In this document: piece after piece, positions 9,226 through 20,489 of the stretch
Layout: every line of letters starts with the position of its first letter
How positions within the stretch are numbered: position 1 is the first letter of the stretch
Assembly (NCBI GenBank): GCA_021604565.1
Contig: BQJF01000020.1
Coordinates: 1-53,393, forward strand
Reading direction: 5' to 3'
Length of the DNA stretch: 53,393 nucleotides
Origin: Minwuia thermotolerans
GTDB taxonomy: Bacteria; Pseudomonadota; Alphaproteobacteria; Minwuiales; Minwuiaceae
Position numbers and translations under genes: made by a program
Notes under the pieces: model-generated
The model's database searches: none
What the model saw: only the letters and a program-made list of their open reading frames with translations
Told to the model about the DNA's origin: nothing

Positions 9226-10560
9226 TCAGGCACCGACTGCGGCCAGTGCCTTCTCTACGGAAGCCGCCAGCCGGTCGACCAGAGTCCCGATCTCTGTGTC
9301 CGAAATGATGAACGGCGGTGCGAGCAGCACGTGGTCTCCGTTGCGCCCGTCAATGGTTCCGCCGCCGGGGTAGCAGATCAGGCCCGCATCCTGCGCCAGC
9401 CGCTTGATCCTGCCGTTGAGACCAAGTGCGGGGTCGAAGGGTTCCTTCGTTTCCCGGTCACGCACGATCTCGATGGCACGGAACAGGCCCCGCCCCCGGA
9501 TATCACCGATGTGCGGATGCTGGCCGAAGGCCCGATGCAGCGCGTCGGCCAGCTTCTCGCCTTTCGCGGCGACGCCATCGACCAGCCCGTCGTCGAGCAG
9601 CCGCGACAGCACCGCATCCGCCGCCGCGGACGCCGCCGGGTGGCCCATGTAGGTGTGGCCATGCTGGAAGAAGCCTGTCCCGTCGACGAAGGCCTGGTAG
9701 ACGCGCGCGCTGACGATGGCCGCGCCCACCGGCTGGTATCCTGCCCCCAGTCCCTTGGCGACGGCGATGATGTCCGGCACCACCCCCTCCTGATCGGAGG
9801 TGAACAGTGCCCCGCAACGCCCCATGCCACACATGACCTCATCGGCGATGAACAGGACGCCGTGGCGGTCACAGATCTCCCGGATGCGCCGGAAATAGCC
9901 ATCGACGGCAGCAACCGCGCCCATGGTTGCGCCGACCACCGGCTCCGCGATGAAGGCCGCGACGGTCTCCGGTCCGAGCCGCTGGATCTCCGCCTCCAGC
10001 TCGTCCGCGACGCGCAGGCCGTAGTCCGCCTCGCTCTCCCCCGCCTCCTGCCCGCGATAGGCGTAGCAGGGCGAGATATGCGACATGCCGATCAGCAGCG
10101 GCTCGTAAAGCCCGCGCCGCCAGCGGTTGCCCCCGGCGGAAAGCGCGCCCAGCGTGTTGCCGTGATAGCTCTGCCAGCGGGCGACGATGTGGTGGCGTTG
10201 CGGCTGTCCGATCTCGACGAAGTACTGCCGCGCCATCTTGATGGAGGCCTCGACCGCTTCCGAGCCGCCGGAGACCAGATAGACATGATCCAGGTCGCCG
10301 GGCGCCTCCGCCGCCAGCCGGTCGGCCACCCGCTCCGCCGCTTCGGAGGTGAAGAACCCGCTGTGCGCGAAGGGCAGCGCGCTCATCTGTGCCCGCACGG
10401 CCTCGATCACTTTCGCGTCTGAATGTCCAAGGCATGAAACCGCCGCCCCGCCTGACCCGTCCAGGTAACGCTTGCCGTCCCGGTCAATGATCCAGCAGCC
10501 GTCCCCAGCAACGGCAACGGGCGGACTGAAGGCGGTATGGCGCGGGAAAACATGGCTCAT
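9226..10560 (-). CDS. class III PLP-dependent aminotransferase
   Basis: A 444-residue fold-type I, class III (omega) aminotransferase. The PLP-binding aspartate is Asp240 (IADEVMCGMGR) and the Schiff-base lysine is Lys269 (AVAKGLGAGYQP). The glycine-rich phosphate loop is VSGGSEAVEASIK, and the QSYHGNT segment provides the pyridine-stacking aromatic. The sequence resembles taurine-, beta-alanine- and diamine-pyruvate aminotransferases. Substrate cannot be settled. I place the start at the ATG at 10560 because GGAG sits 8 bases upstream; a GTG three codons earlier overlaps that Shine-Dalgarno. It is divergent from the TRAP receptor gene across about 195 bases. Confidence 0.92.
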   Translation of the reverse strand: MSHVFPRHTAFSPPVAVAGDGCWIIDRDGKRYLDGSGGAAVSCLGHSDAKVIEAVRAQMSALPFAHSGFFTSEAAERVADRLAAEAPGDLDHVYLVSGGSEAVEASIKMARQYFVEIGQPQRHHIVARWQSYHGNTLGALSAGGNRWRRGLYEPLLIGMSHISPCYAYRGQEAGESEADYGLRVADELEAEIQRLGPETVAAFIAEPVVGATMGAVAAVDGYFRRIREICDRHGVLFIADEVMCGMGRCGALFTSDQEGVVPDIIAVAKGLGAGYQPVGAAIVSARVYQAFVDGTGFFQHGHTYMGHPAASAAADAVLSRLLDDGLVDGVAAKGEKLADALHRAFGQHPHIGDIRGRGLFRAIEIVRDRETKEPFDPALGLNGRIKRLAQDAGLICYPGGGTIDGRNGDHVLLAPPFIISDTEIGTLVDRLAASVEKALAAVGA

Positions 10561-10754
10561 GTCTGGCACTCCGGAAAGCGGACCTGATGGTCAGAGCAGC
10601 CACATTGCGCCTCAATAGCCGCATTTTCCAGCATCCAGAGGCTTGTCTTGCGGATGCCCGGATTATCGTCACAATGAAGTCAGCTCAACGGCAATCGGCA
10701 AATGATTGGCGGGGCATGAAATCGCGCATATCCAAGTACAGGGAGCGAAAAGCG

Positions 10755-11720
10755 ATGAAATCCATGAAGTTCCTGGCGGCTGCTGCGGCAGTTGCCGTTT
10801 GTGCCACGACAGCAATGGCGGAAGAGAAATTCGTCACCGTCGGCACCGGCGGCCAGACCGGTGTCTACTATGTTGTGGGTCAGTCGATCTGCAAGCTGGT
10901 CAACCGCGACTCCAAGAAGACCAACCTGAAGTGCACCGCACCGTCGACGGGCGGTTCCATTGCCAACATCAACGCCATCAAGGGCGGTGACATGGACATG
11001 GGCGTGGCGCAGTCGGACTGGCAGTTCCATGGCCTCAACGGCACCTCCAAGTTCGCCGACAGTGGTGCCTTCCCGGCGCTGCGCTCGGTCTTCTCCGTGC
11101 ATCCGGAGCCGTTCACCGTGATCGCCCGTGCCGATTCCGGCATCAAGTCCTTCGACGACTTGAAGGGCAAGCGCGTCAATATCGGCAACCCCGGTTCCGG
11201 TCAGCGTGGCACCATGGAAGTGATCATGGGCGCCGTGGGCTGGACACTGGATGACTTTGCCCTGGCGTCGGAACTGAAGTCTTCCGAACAGTCGCAGGCA
11301 CTGTGCGACAACAAGGTGGATGCGATCATCTTCACCGTCGGTCATCCGAACGGTTCGATCCAGGAAGCGACTACGTCCTGCGAGGCGATTGTCGTGCCCG
11401 TGCAGGGTCCGGCCATCGACAAGCTGGTCGATGAGAACCCCTACTACTCCGCCGCGGCAATTCCGGGCGGCATGTACAAGGGTACGGACTCCAATGTCCC
11501 GACCTTCGGTGTGCGTGCGACCTTCGTGTCGTCCACCAACACCGACGCCGACACGATCTACAGCATCGTCAAGGCGGTCATGGACAACTTCGACCGCTTC
11601 AAGCGCCTGCACCCGGCCTTCGCCAATCTCGACATGAAGGAGATGGTGACGGCAGGCAACTCGGCACCGCTGCATGACGGCGCCGCGCGCTACTACAAGG
11701 AAAAGGGCCTGATGAACTGA
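10755..11720 (+). CDS. TRAP transporter TAXI-family solute-binding receptor
   Basis: A 321-residue periplasmic receptor of the TAXI type. The signal peptide (MKSMKFLAAAAAVAVCATTAMA) is followed by VTVGTGGQTGVYYVVGQSIC, the hallmark opening of TAXI proteins. Other family blocks are STGGSIANINAIKGGDMDMGVAQSDW and GKRVNIGNPGSGQRGTMEV. The start at 10755 has GGGAG nine bases upstream; an in-frame ATG 56 codons earlier gives no sensible signal peptide. It delivers an unknown carboxylate-type ligand to the fused permease encoded next. A perfect GC-rich hairpin follows its stop and probably sets receptor-to-permease stoichiometry. Confidence 0.95.
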   Translation: MKSMKFLAAAAAVAVCATTAMAEEKFVTVGTGGQTGVYYVVGQSICKLVNRDSKKTNLKCTAPSTGGSIANINAIKGGDMDMGVAQSDWQFHGLNGTSKFADSGAFPALRSVFSVHPEPFTVIARADSGIKSFDDLKGKRVNIGNPGSGQRGTMEVIMGAVGWTLDDFALASELKSSEQSQALCDNKVDAIIFTVGHPNGSIQEATTSCEAIVVPVQGPAIDKLVDENPYYSAAAIPGGMYKGTDSNVPTFGVRATFVSSTNTDADTIYSIVKAVMDNFDRFKRLHPAFANLDMKEMVTAGNSAPLHDGAARYYKEKGLMN

Positions 11721-11740
11721 GTTCAGGCACCGCAAGACAG

Positions 11741-11765
11741 CGCCCGGCACCATCGGTGCCGGGCG
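11741..11765 (+). terminator. intercistronic stem-loop between TRAP receptor and permease
   Basis: Perfect 11-base-pair stem (CGCCCGGCACC / GGTGCCGGGCG) with a three-base ATC loop, starting 20 bases after the receptor stop. No T-run follows, so it is not a full intrinsic terminator. It more likely stabilises the 3' end of the receptor mRNA or partially attenuates transcription. That would fit the need for many receptor molecules per permease. Confidence 0.7.
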
Positions 11766-11824
11766 ACTGCGGTCCAGGAACCGGGTCTTGGGACTCCAGT
11801 GTTTCTTGAGGGGGAATAAGCAGG

Positions 11825-14563
<2,739 letters not shown>

Positions 14564-14576
14564 ACGGGAGAGCACC

Positions 14577-15008
14577 ATGTTCAACAACGTTCTGCTTGCC
14601 ATCGACCTGAACCACGACGCCAGCTGGAAGAAGGCCCTGCCGACTGCCCTGGATCTGGTTCGCCAGTCCTCGGGGACGCTGCACCTGCTGGCGGTACTGC
14701 CCGACTTCGGCATGTCCATCGTGGGCTCCTTCTTCCCGCGGGGGTTCGAGAAGGAAGCACTGGAGAAGATGCAGGCCGACCTGCTGGCCTTCGTCGCCGC
14801 GAATGTCCCCGATGACGTGAAATCGGAATGTCATCTCGGACATGGTCACGTGACCGAACAGATCCTGTCAAAGGCATCCGGTGTGGGGGCGGATGTGATT
14901 GTCATGGCCTCGCATCCGCCGGACGACGTGCGTGACTTCCTCGTCGGGTCGAATGCGTCGGGTGTGGTGCATCGCTCCCCGGTCAGCGTGCTGGTCGTTC
15001 GCGGCTGA
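14577..15008 (+). CDS. universal stress protein (UspA family)
   Basis: A 143-residue Usp-fold protein with the usual opening FNNVLLAIDLNHDASWKKAL. The ATP-binding signature G-x2-G-x9-G-S/T appears only loosely as GSNASGVVHRSPVSVLVV, where S replaces some glycines, so nucleotide binding is plausible but unproven. The ATG is 13 bases after the permease stop behind GGGAGAG, so it belongs to the TRAP operon. A Usp protein next to a TRAP transporter recalls TeaD with the ectoine transporter TeaABC, where it modulates uptake. The same regulatory role is inferred here. Confidence 0.92.
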   Translation: MFNNVLLAIDLNHDASWKKALPTALDLVRQSSGTLHLLAVLPDFGMSIVGSFFPRGFEKEALEKMQADLLAFVAANVPDDVKSECHLGHGHVTEQILSKASGVGADVIVMASHPPDDVRDFLVGSNASGVVHRSPVSVLVVRG

Positions 15009-15118
15009 CCCGGCTGACGACGCCTGTGGACAGCACCCTGACAGAGGTATATTGCGGCAAAACTCAGTAGTGTCAGGCCAGTTGTTTCAGGCCAGCGAAT
15101 TCAGGAGTTCCCCTGCCC

Positions 15119-16096
15119 ATGACCCCGTTTGCCATCGCCGGTATCCAGATGCACGTCGCTGCCCTGCAGGACAATGTGGAGGGTATGCGGCACCGGCTGG
15201 ATGTCCTGATGGCCCGCTTTCCGTGGACCCAGATGGTGCTGTTCAGTGAACTGGCACCTTTCGGCCCCCTGCCCCGCTTTGCCCAGACCTTCCCCAATGC
15301 CGTCGAGGACGGGTTCCGGGAGATGGCGCGGTCCTATGGCATCTGGCTGATTCCCGGTTCCATGTTCGAGAAGACCGCCGACGGGCGCATCTACAACACA
15401 TCGTCCGTCATCAATCCGCAGGGCGAGGTGGTGGCACGCTATCGCAAGATGTTTCCGTTCCGCCCCTACGAGACCGAGGTCGAGGGCGGAACCGAATTCT
15501 GCATCTTCGACGTGCCTGATGTGGGACGTTTCGGCCTTTCCATCTGCTATGATATCTGGTTCCCGGAGACCACGCGCCACCTGACAAGCCAGGGCGTGGA
15601 GGTACTGCTGCATCCGGTGCTGACCGGCACCACGGACCGGGAGGCGGAACTGACCATTGCCCGTGCGACGGCGGCGCAGTTCCAGTGCTACGTCATCGAC
15701 GTCAATGGCCTCGGTGCCGGTGGCGTTGGCCGGTCTTGTGTGGTCGACCCGTCGGCGACGGTGCTGCACCAGTCGGCGGGGCAGGAGGACATGTTCCCGA
15801 TCGAGATCGATCTGGACCAGGTCCGGAGGCAGCGGGAGAAGGGGCTGAAGGGCCTGGGCCAGGTTCTGAAGAGTTTCCGTGACCGGACCGTGGACTTTCC
15901 TGTCTATGATCGGGAAAGCGGTGCCGATGGCTACCTGCACACATTGGGACCGCTGGAGATGCCCAGGCAGGAACGGGGCAACGCGGCGACGGGCGTCACG
16001 GCTGACCCGCGCGCCATGCTGGAACCAACAACGGCACAGACAATGCCGGATGCAATCAACGTATCCCCGCTTGCGGGACGCATCGTGTCAAACTGA
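15119..16096 (+). CDS. carbon-nitrogen hydrolase (nitrilase superfamily)
   Basis: A 325-residue nitrilase-fold amidase. The catalytic triad is visible as Glu44 (LFSELAPFG), Lys110 (YRKMFPF) and Cys143 (LSICYDIWFPE). It would hydrolyse a C-N bond of an amide or carbamoyl group; the substrate is unknown. After about residue 265 there is a C-terminal extension without catalytic motifs. The gene starts 110 bases after the Usp gene and ends 71 bases before the decarboxylase, all on one strand. Such neighbours suggest it trims or recycles an amide made by the following ATP-grasp enzyme, or releases its amine precursor. Confidence 0.9.
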   Translation: MTPFAIAGIQMHVAALQDNVEGMRHRLDVLMARFPWTQMVLFSELAPFGPLPRFAQTFPNAVEDGFREMARSYGIWLIPGSMFEKTADGRIYNTSSVINPQGEVVARYRKMFPFRPYETEVEGGTEFCIFDVPDVGRFGLSICYDIWFPETTRHLTSQGVEVLLHPVLTGTTDREAELTIARATAAQFQCYVIDVNGLGAGGVGRSCVVDPSATVLHQSAGQEDMFPIEIDLDQVRRQREKGLKGLGQVLKSFRDRTVDFPVYDRESGADGYLHTLGPLEMPRQERGNAATGVTADPRAMLEPTTAQTMPDAINVSPLAGRIVSN

Positions 16097-16167
16097 CGGT
16101 CACACCAGGGCGGATCATCCCCCGGAAGCTGACTGCAGCAGGCACGGTGAAACACCAGGGAGGCACC

Positions 16168-18936
16168 ATGCCTGACACCGGCGACCATGCGAAACAGCAG
16201 TCGATCAACGACTATTACAGCGCAGCGCAATTGCGCAGCGACCGCTGGATTTCCCTGCGCGACGCTGTGGAAGCCGCACTGGACACCAGCGCGCGTGAAC
16301 GCAAGAAGCTGAACAGCGAGATCACGGGACTGTTCAGCGCGCTGGAGCCGATCGAGCGCTACTGGGCCTTCCCCGGCGCCGCCGCGTTCCAGCAGTTGCA
16401 GCGGATGTTCGCCAATGATGCGCTGAACGACCTGGTCTTTTCCCTGAAACGTGTGGTCCGCGCACTCTCTACCGGTGCCTACCGCCGTCGCAATGTCCCG
16501 TTGTCGCGCGAAGACGGTGACTGGGATGATGTCGAGGATGAATCCACTCTGCCCATCGAAGCACGGGCCCTGACCAAACCCTATTTCGAGGTGCTGATCG
16601 TCGACAGCCTGACGGACCAGCAGGACAAGTGGCTGCGCAACAGCCTGCAGCGGATGCGCCGGTCCGAAGACCCCTTCACCTATGAACCTGTCGTCGTGCC
16701 CTCGCTGGAGGATGCGCTGGTCGCGATCCTGTTCAATCACAACATCCAGGCTGTCGTGGTGCGCCCCGGACTGACACTGAAGAGCGATGCCCTGCTGCCG
16801 CTGCTGAAGCGCCAGTTGAACCGCATTGGCGATTCAGTCGATCTCGACACGCTGAAACCTGAACTCTACGGCCCGGAACTCTGCCGCCTGATCGCGCGGG
16901 TACGGCCGGAGCTGGACGTCTATCTGGTGACCGAGCGTGCGGTGGAGAACATCGCGGGACTGGACCTCGGCACCTGCCGTCGGGTGTTCTACAATCAGGA
17001 AGACTTCCTGGAACTGCACCTGAACATCATCCGGGGCGTCAACGCGCGCTACAAGACACCGTTCTTCACGGCCCTGAAGGAATATTCCAAGCAGCCGACC
17101 GGTGTGTTTCACGCCATGCCGATCAGCCGCGGCAAGTCCATCAGCCGCAGCCACTGGATCCAGGACATGGGGGCATTCTATGGCCCCAACATCTTCCTGG
17201 CCGAGACATCCGCCACCAGTGGTGGTCTCGACAGCCTGCTGGAGCCGCATGGCCCGATCAAGGAGGCACAGGAATACGCCTCCCGCGCCTTCGGGTCGAA
17301 ACAGACATTCTTCGCCACCAACGGCACGTCCACCTGCAACAAGGTCGTCGTCCAGGCGCTGGTGCAGCCCGGCGATATCGTGCTGGTCGACCGCGACTGC
17401 CACAAGTCACACCACTACGGCATGGTGCTGGCGGGGGCGCAGGTGGTCTATCTCGACAGCTATCCGCTCAGTGAATACTCCATGTACGGCGCGGTACCGC
17501 TGCGGGAGATCAAGCATCAGCTGCTGAAGCTGAAAGCGGCGGGAAAGCTTGACCGCGTGCGCATGCTGCTGCTGACGAACTGCACCTTCGACGGCATCGT
17601 CTACAACGTCGAGCGGGTGATGTCGGAGTGTCTGGCGATCAAGCCTGACCTGGTGTTCCTGTGGGACGAGGCCTGGTTCGCCTTCGCCCGTTTCGGCCCC
17701 ACCTACCGCCAGCGCACGGCCATGAATGCGGCCAACAACATGCGCGCCCGCCTGCGCCGCCCCTCGGCGAAGGAGAAGTGGGAGGCGCAGCAGGCCGAAC
17801 TCGCAGATGCCGACGACGAGACACTGCTGAACACGAGGCTGGTGCCGCCACCCAACGCCCGCATCCGTGTCTATGCCTGCCAGTCGACGCACAAGACGCT
17901 GACGTCGCTGCGGCAGGGATCGATGATCCATATCAACGATCAGGACTTCAAGGGCGAGGTGGAGCAGGCGTTCCACGAAGCCTACATGACCCACACATCC
18001 ACCTCCCCCAACTACCAGATCATCGCATCGCTGGATGTCGGGCGGCGGCAGGTGGAGCTGGAAGGTTTCGAGTTCGTGCAGCGCCAGGTGGAGGCGGCCA
18101 TGTCGCTGCGCCGCGCCATATCCACCCATCCGCGCCTGCAGAAGTACTTCAAGGTGCTGACCGCAGGCGACATGATCCCGGAAAAGTACCGCGAGAGCGG
18201 CGTCACCTCCTACTACGACCCGGAACAGGGCTGGACGGACATCTGGGAATGCTGGGCCAGTGACGAATTCGCCCTGGACGCGACCCGCGTGACGCTGGCT
18301 GTCGGCGGCACCGGCTGGGACGGCGACACCTTCAAGACCAAGATCCTGATGGACAAGTTCGGGATCCAGATCAACAAGACGTCGCGCAACACGGTCCTGT
18401 TCATGACCAATATCGGCACCACCCGATCCTCGGTTGCTTACCTGATCGAGGTACTGGTGGAGATCGCGAATGATCTGGACGATCTGCTGGACGATGCCTC
18501 CAAGATGGAGCGGCGCGGGTTCGAGAAGCGCGTGAAGAACCTGATGGAAGACCTGCCGCCCCTGCCCGACTTCAGCCGGTTCCACGATGCGTTCCGCACG
18601 CACGAAGGCCACGGCACGCCGGAAGGTGACATGCGATCCGCCTTCTTCCTGTCCTATGATGAGGACAATTGCGACTATCTGGAGCTCGACGGCTCCGTGA
18701 AGGCGGCGATGGAGACCGGGCGCGATGTGGTTTCCGCGTCCTTCATCATCCCCTATCCACCCGGGTTTCCGATCCTTGTGCCCGGTCAGGTCATCAGCAA
18801 GGAAATCCTCGCCTTCATGCGCGCGCTGGATGTCAGCGAGATCCATGGCTATCGCCCGGATCTCGGCCTGCGCGTATTCACTGAGGAAGCACTGGAACGG
18901 CACGCCGCGCGACAGCGCGCGATCGCCGGAATCTGA
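16168..18936 (+). CDS. Orn/Lys/Arg decarboxylase-family PLP enzyme (long form)
   Basis: A 922-residue fold-type I basic amino acid decarboxylase. After a helical N-terminal region (about 1-140) comes a wing/response-regulator-like domain (about 145-285), then the PLP domain. NGTSTCNKVVVQALV and DRDCHKSHHYG match the family. Asp500 (LWDEAWFAFARF) is the pyridine-binding aspartate and Lys576 (QSTHKTLTSLRQGS) the Schiff-base lysine. The protein is about 170-200 residues longer than enterobacterial CadA/SpeF/AdiA. A charged insert of about 40 residues separates Asp500 and Lys576. The start at 16168 follows GGGAGG; a GTG seven codons upstream is unlikely. Product presumably a diamine or agmatine, unless it is a divergent enzyme. 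The next gene begins 18 bases later. Confidence 0.9.
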   Translation: MPDTGDHAKQQSINDYYSAAQLRSDRWISLRDAVEAALDTSARERKKLNSEITGLFSALEPIERYWAFPGAAAFQQLQRMFANDALNDLVFSLKRVVRALSTGAYRRRNVPLSREDGDWDDVEDESTLPIEARALTKPYFEVLIVDSLTDQQDKWLRNSLQRMRRSEDPFTYEPVVVPSLEDALVAILFNHNIQAVVVRPGLTLKSDALLPLLKRQLNRIGDSVDLDTLKPELYGPELCRLIARVRPELDVYLVTERAVENIAGLDLGTCRRVFYNQEDFLELHLNIIRGVNARYKTPFFTALKEYSKQPTGVFHAMPISRGKSISRSHWIQDMGAFYGPNIFLAETSATSGGLDSLLEPHGPIKEAQEYASRAFGSKQTFFATNGTSTCNKVVVQALVQPGDIVLVDRDCHKSHHYGMVLAGAQVVYLDSYPLSEYSMYGAVPLREIKHQLLKLKAAGKLDRVRMLLLTNCTFDGIVYNVERVMSECLAIKPDLVFLWDEAWFAFARFGPTYRQRTAMNAANNMRARLRRPSAKEKWEAQQAELADADDETLLNTRLVPPPNARIRVYACQSTHKTLTSLRQGSMIHINDQDFKGEVEQAFHEAYMTHTSTSPNYQIIASLDVGRRQVELEGFEFVQRQVEAAMSLRRAISTHPRLQKYFKVLTAGDMIPEKYRESGVTSYYDPEQGWTDIWECWASDEFALDATRVTLAVGGTGWDGDTFKTKILMDKFGIQINKTSRNTVLFMTNIGTTRSSVAYLIEVLVEIANDLDDLLDDASKMERRGFEKRVKNLMEDLPPLPDFSRFHDAFRTHEGHGTPEGDMRSAFFLSYDEDNCDYLELDGSVKAAMETGRDVVSASFIIPYPPGFPILVPGQVISKEILAFMRALDVSEIHGYRPDLGLRVFTEEALERHAARQRAIAGI

Positions 18937-18954
18937 AAAAAGAGGGAGGCTGGA

Positions 18955-20415
18955 ATGCCCAAGAAGGTACTCAAGAACATCTCCGAGATCCGTCGCTACT
19001 TCCATCGCAACGAGACCCCGATCTACTTCGTCTCGGCGACCAACTTCAACCTGCTCGGCCTCGACGAATGGGTGAAGAACTTCAAGTACATCAATTACAT
19101 CGACTGCTTTGACGGGCGACACCCGAACGTGCTCGTACCCTCCGAGCAGCCGCACGCCGAGTTCCAGTCGATCGAGGACATCAACAACTACCTGCTGCAG
19201 CACAAGGAGGTGACCGACTTTGTCGGCGACCGTCCGGGCAAGCCGCATTTCGTCTTCCTGATGTTCGACGAGGAAACCGAGAAGCTGGCCAAGCGCCTGG
19301 GTGCCAAGGTCTGGTTCCCGAAGGCCAGGCTGCGCAATCGCGTCGACAACAAGATCGAGACCGTGCGCATCGGCGACAAGGCCGGTGTCCCCTCCGTGCC
19401 CAACACCCTGTCGGTGATCAAGGACTGGGACCACCTGTGCAAGGTGGCCGAAAAGGCGAAGCTCGGCACGGACTGGGTGCTGCAGTCGGCCTATGGCGAC
19501 TCCGGCCACACCACGTTCTTCATCAAGTCCGAAGCCGACTTCCGCCGCCACGAGCACGAGATCGTCGGCCAGGGCGAGATCAAGGTGATGAAGCGCATCG
19601 TCTGCCGTGGCTCGGCCATCGAGGCCTGTGCCACCAGCCAGGGCACAATCGTTGGCCCGCTGATGACCGAGCTCGTGGGCTTCAAGGAACTCACCCCCTA
19701 TCGCGGCGGCTGGTGCGGCAACGAGATCTTCTCCACCGCCTTCAGCCAGGAGATCCGCGACAAGGCCCGTCAGTTGACCTTCCAGTTCGGTGAACAGCTC
19801 AAGAAGGAAGGCTATCGCGGCTACTTCGAACTGGATTTCCTGATCGAGGAGAGCACCGGCGAGATCTATCTGGGCGAATTGAACCCGCGCATCACCGGTG
19901 CGTCGTCGATGACCAACCACGCCGCCTTCGCCCATGCCGATGCGCCGCTGTTCCTGTTCCACCTGCTGGAGTTCTCCGGCAAGGAATTCGAGCTGGATGT
20001 CGAGGAACTGAATGCACGCTGGTCCGATCCGGACATGATCGATTCCTGGAGCCAGATGGTCATCAAGCATACCGAGGACACGGTGGACATCCTGACAGAG
20101 GCACCGGAGTCCGGCATCTACAAGATGCTGGATGACGGTTCCGTTGTCTTCGACCGCTTCGACTACCATCGCCGTGCGGTGGAGAGCGACCGGGAAGCAT
20201 TCTTCCTGCGCATCCTGAAGCCGGGCGACTATCGCTACGAAGGCGCGGATCTGGGCATTCTGGTGACCCGTGGCCGGTCGATGAACAACCGGTTCCGGCT
20301 GACACCCCGGTCCAAGCAGTGGATCGACGGCATCAAGTCGAGCTTCTCCGCCAAGCCGCTGCCGGCGGCTGAACCGGCACCGGAGCTGTCCGATCCAGCC
20401 TTCAAGATCATGTAG
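18955..20415 (+). CDS. ATP-grasp ligase (biotin-carboxylase-like fold, no biotin module)
   Basis: A 486-residue ATP-grasp protein. The nucleotide-binding strand is at about 172-190 (DWVLQSAYGDSGHTTFFI). The metal ligands are Glu292/Asp294 (YFELDFLIE) and Glu308 with Asn310 (GELNPRITGASS). There is no carboxyltransferase or biotinyl-lysine module, so the reflex name 'biotin carboxylase' is probably wrong. ATP-grasp enzymes of this size typically join a carboxylate to an amine through an acyl-phosphate. It is coupled to the decarboxylase by an 18-base gap with AGGGAGG. I infer that it condenses an acid with the amine that the decarboxylase makes. Substrates unknown. Confidence 0.85.
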   Translation: MPKKVLKNISEIRRYFHRNETPIYFVSATNFNLLGLDEWVKNFKYINYIDCFDGRHPNVLVPSEQPHAEFQSIEDINNYLLQHKEVTDFVGDRPGKPHFVFLMFDEETEKLAKRLGAKVWFPKARLRNRVDNKIETVRIGDKAGVPSVPNTLSVIKDWDHLCKVAEKAKLGTDWVLQSAYGDSGHTTFFIKSEADFRRHEHEIVGQGEIKVMKRIVCRGSAIEACATSQGTIVGPLMTELVGFKELTPYRGGWCGNEIFSTAFSQEIRDKARQLTFQFGEQLKKEGYRGYFELDFLIEESTGEIYLGELNPRITGASSMTNHAAFAHADAPLFLFHLLEFSGKEFELDVEELNARWSDPDMIDSWSQMVIKHTEDTVDILTEAPESGIYKMLDDGSVVFDRFDYHRRAVESDREAFFLRILKPGDYRYEGADLGILVTRGRSMNNRFRLTPRSKQWIDGIKSSFSAKPLPAAEPAPELSDPAFKIM

Positions 20416-20424
20416 GACCGATAT

Positions 20425-20451
20425 GGGCGCGGTGTCCCGAACACCGCGCCC
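20425..20451 (+). terminator. intercistronic stem-loop between ATP-grasp and C45 genes
   Basis: Perfect 11-base-pair stem (GGGCGCGGTGT / ACACCGCGCCC) around a five-base CCCGA loop, starting 10 bases after the ATP-grasp stop. No T-run follows, so partial attenuation or mRNA end protection is more likely than full termination. The downstream C45 gene begins 38 bases further on. Confidence 0.7.
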
Positions 20452-20489
20452 ACCTTCTCACCACGTATATCGGGAGGATATGCAACGGC

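Noticed and set aside
17407-20169. 920-codon minus-strand frame opposite the decarboxylase and ATP-grasp genes
   Set aside because: No family features, no ribosome site, and it spans two genes with clear catalytic residues on the other strand.
18955-20415. Naming the ATP-grasp gene biotin carboxylase
   Set aside because: It has no biotinyl or carboxyltransferase partner in the neighbourhood and its companions point to amide formation. The name would rest on fold alone.
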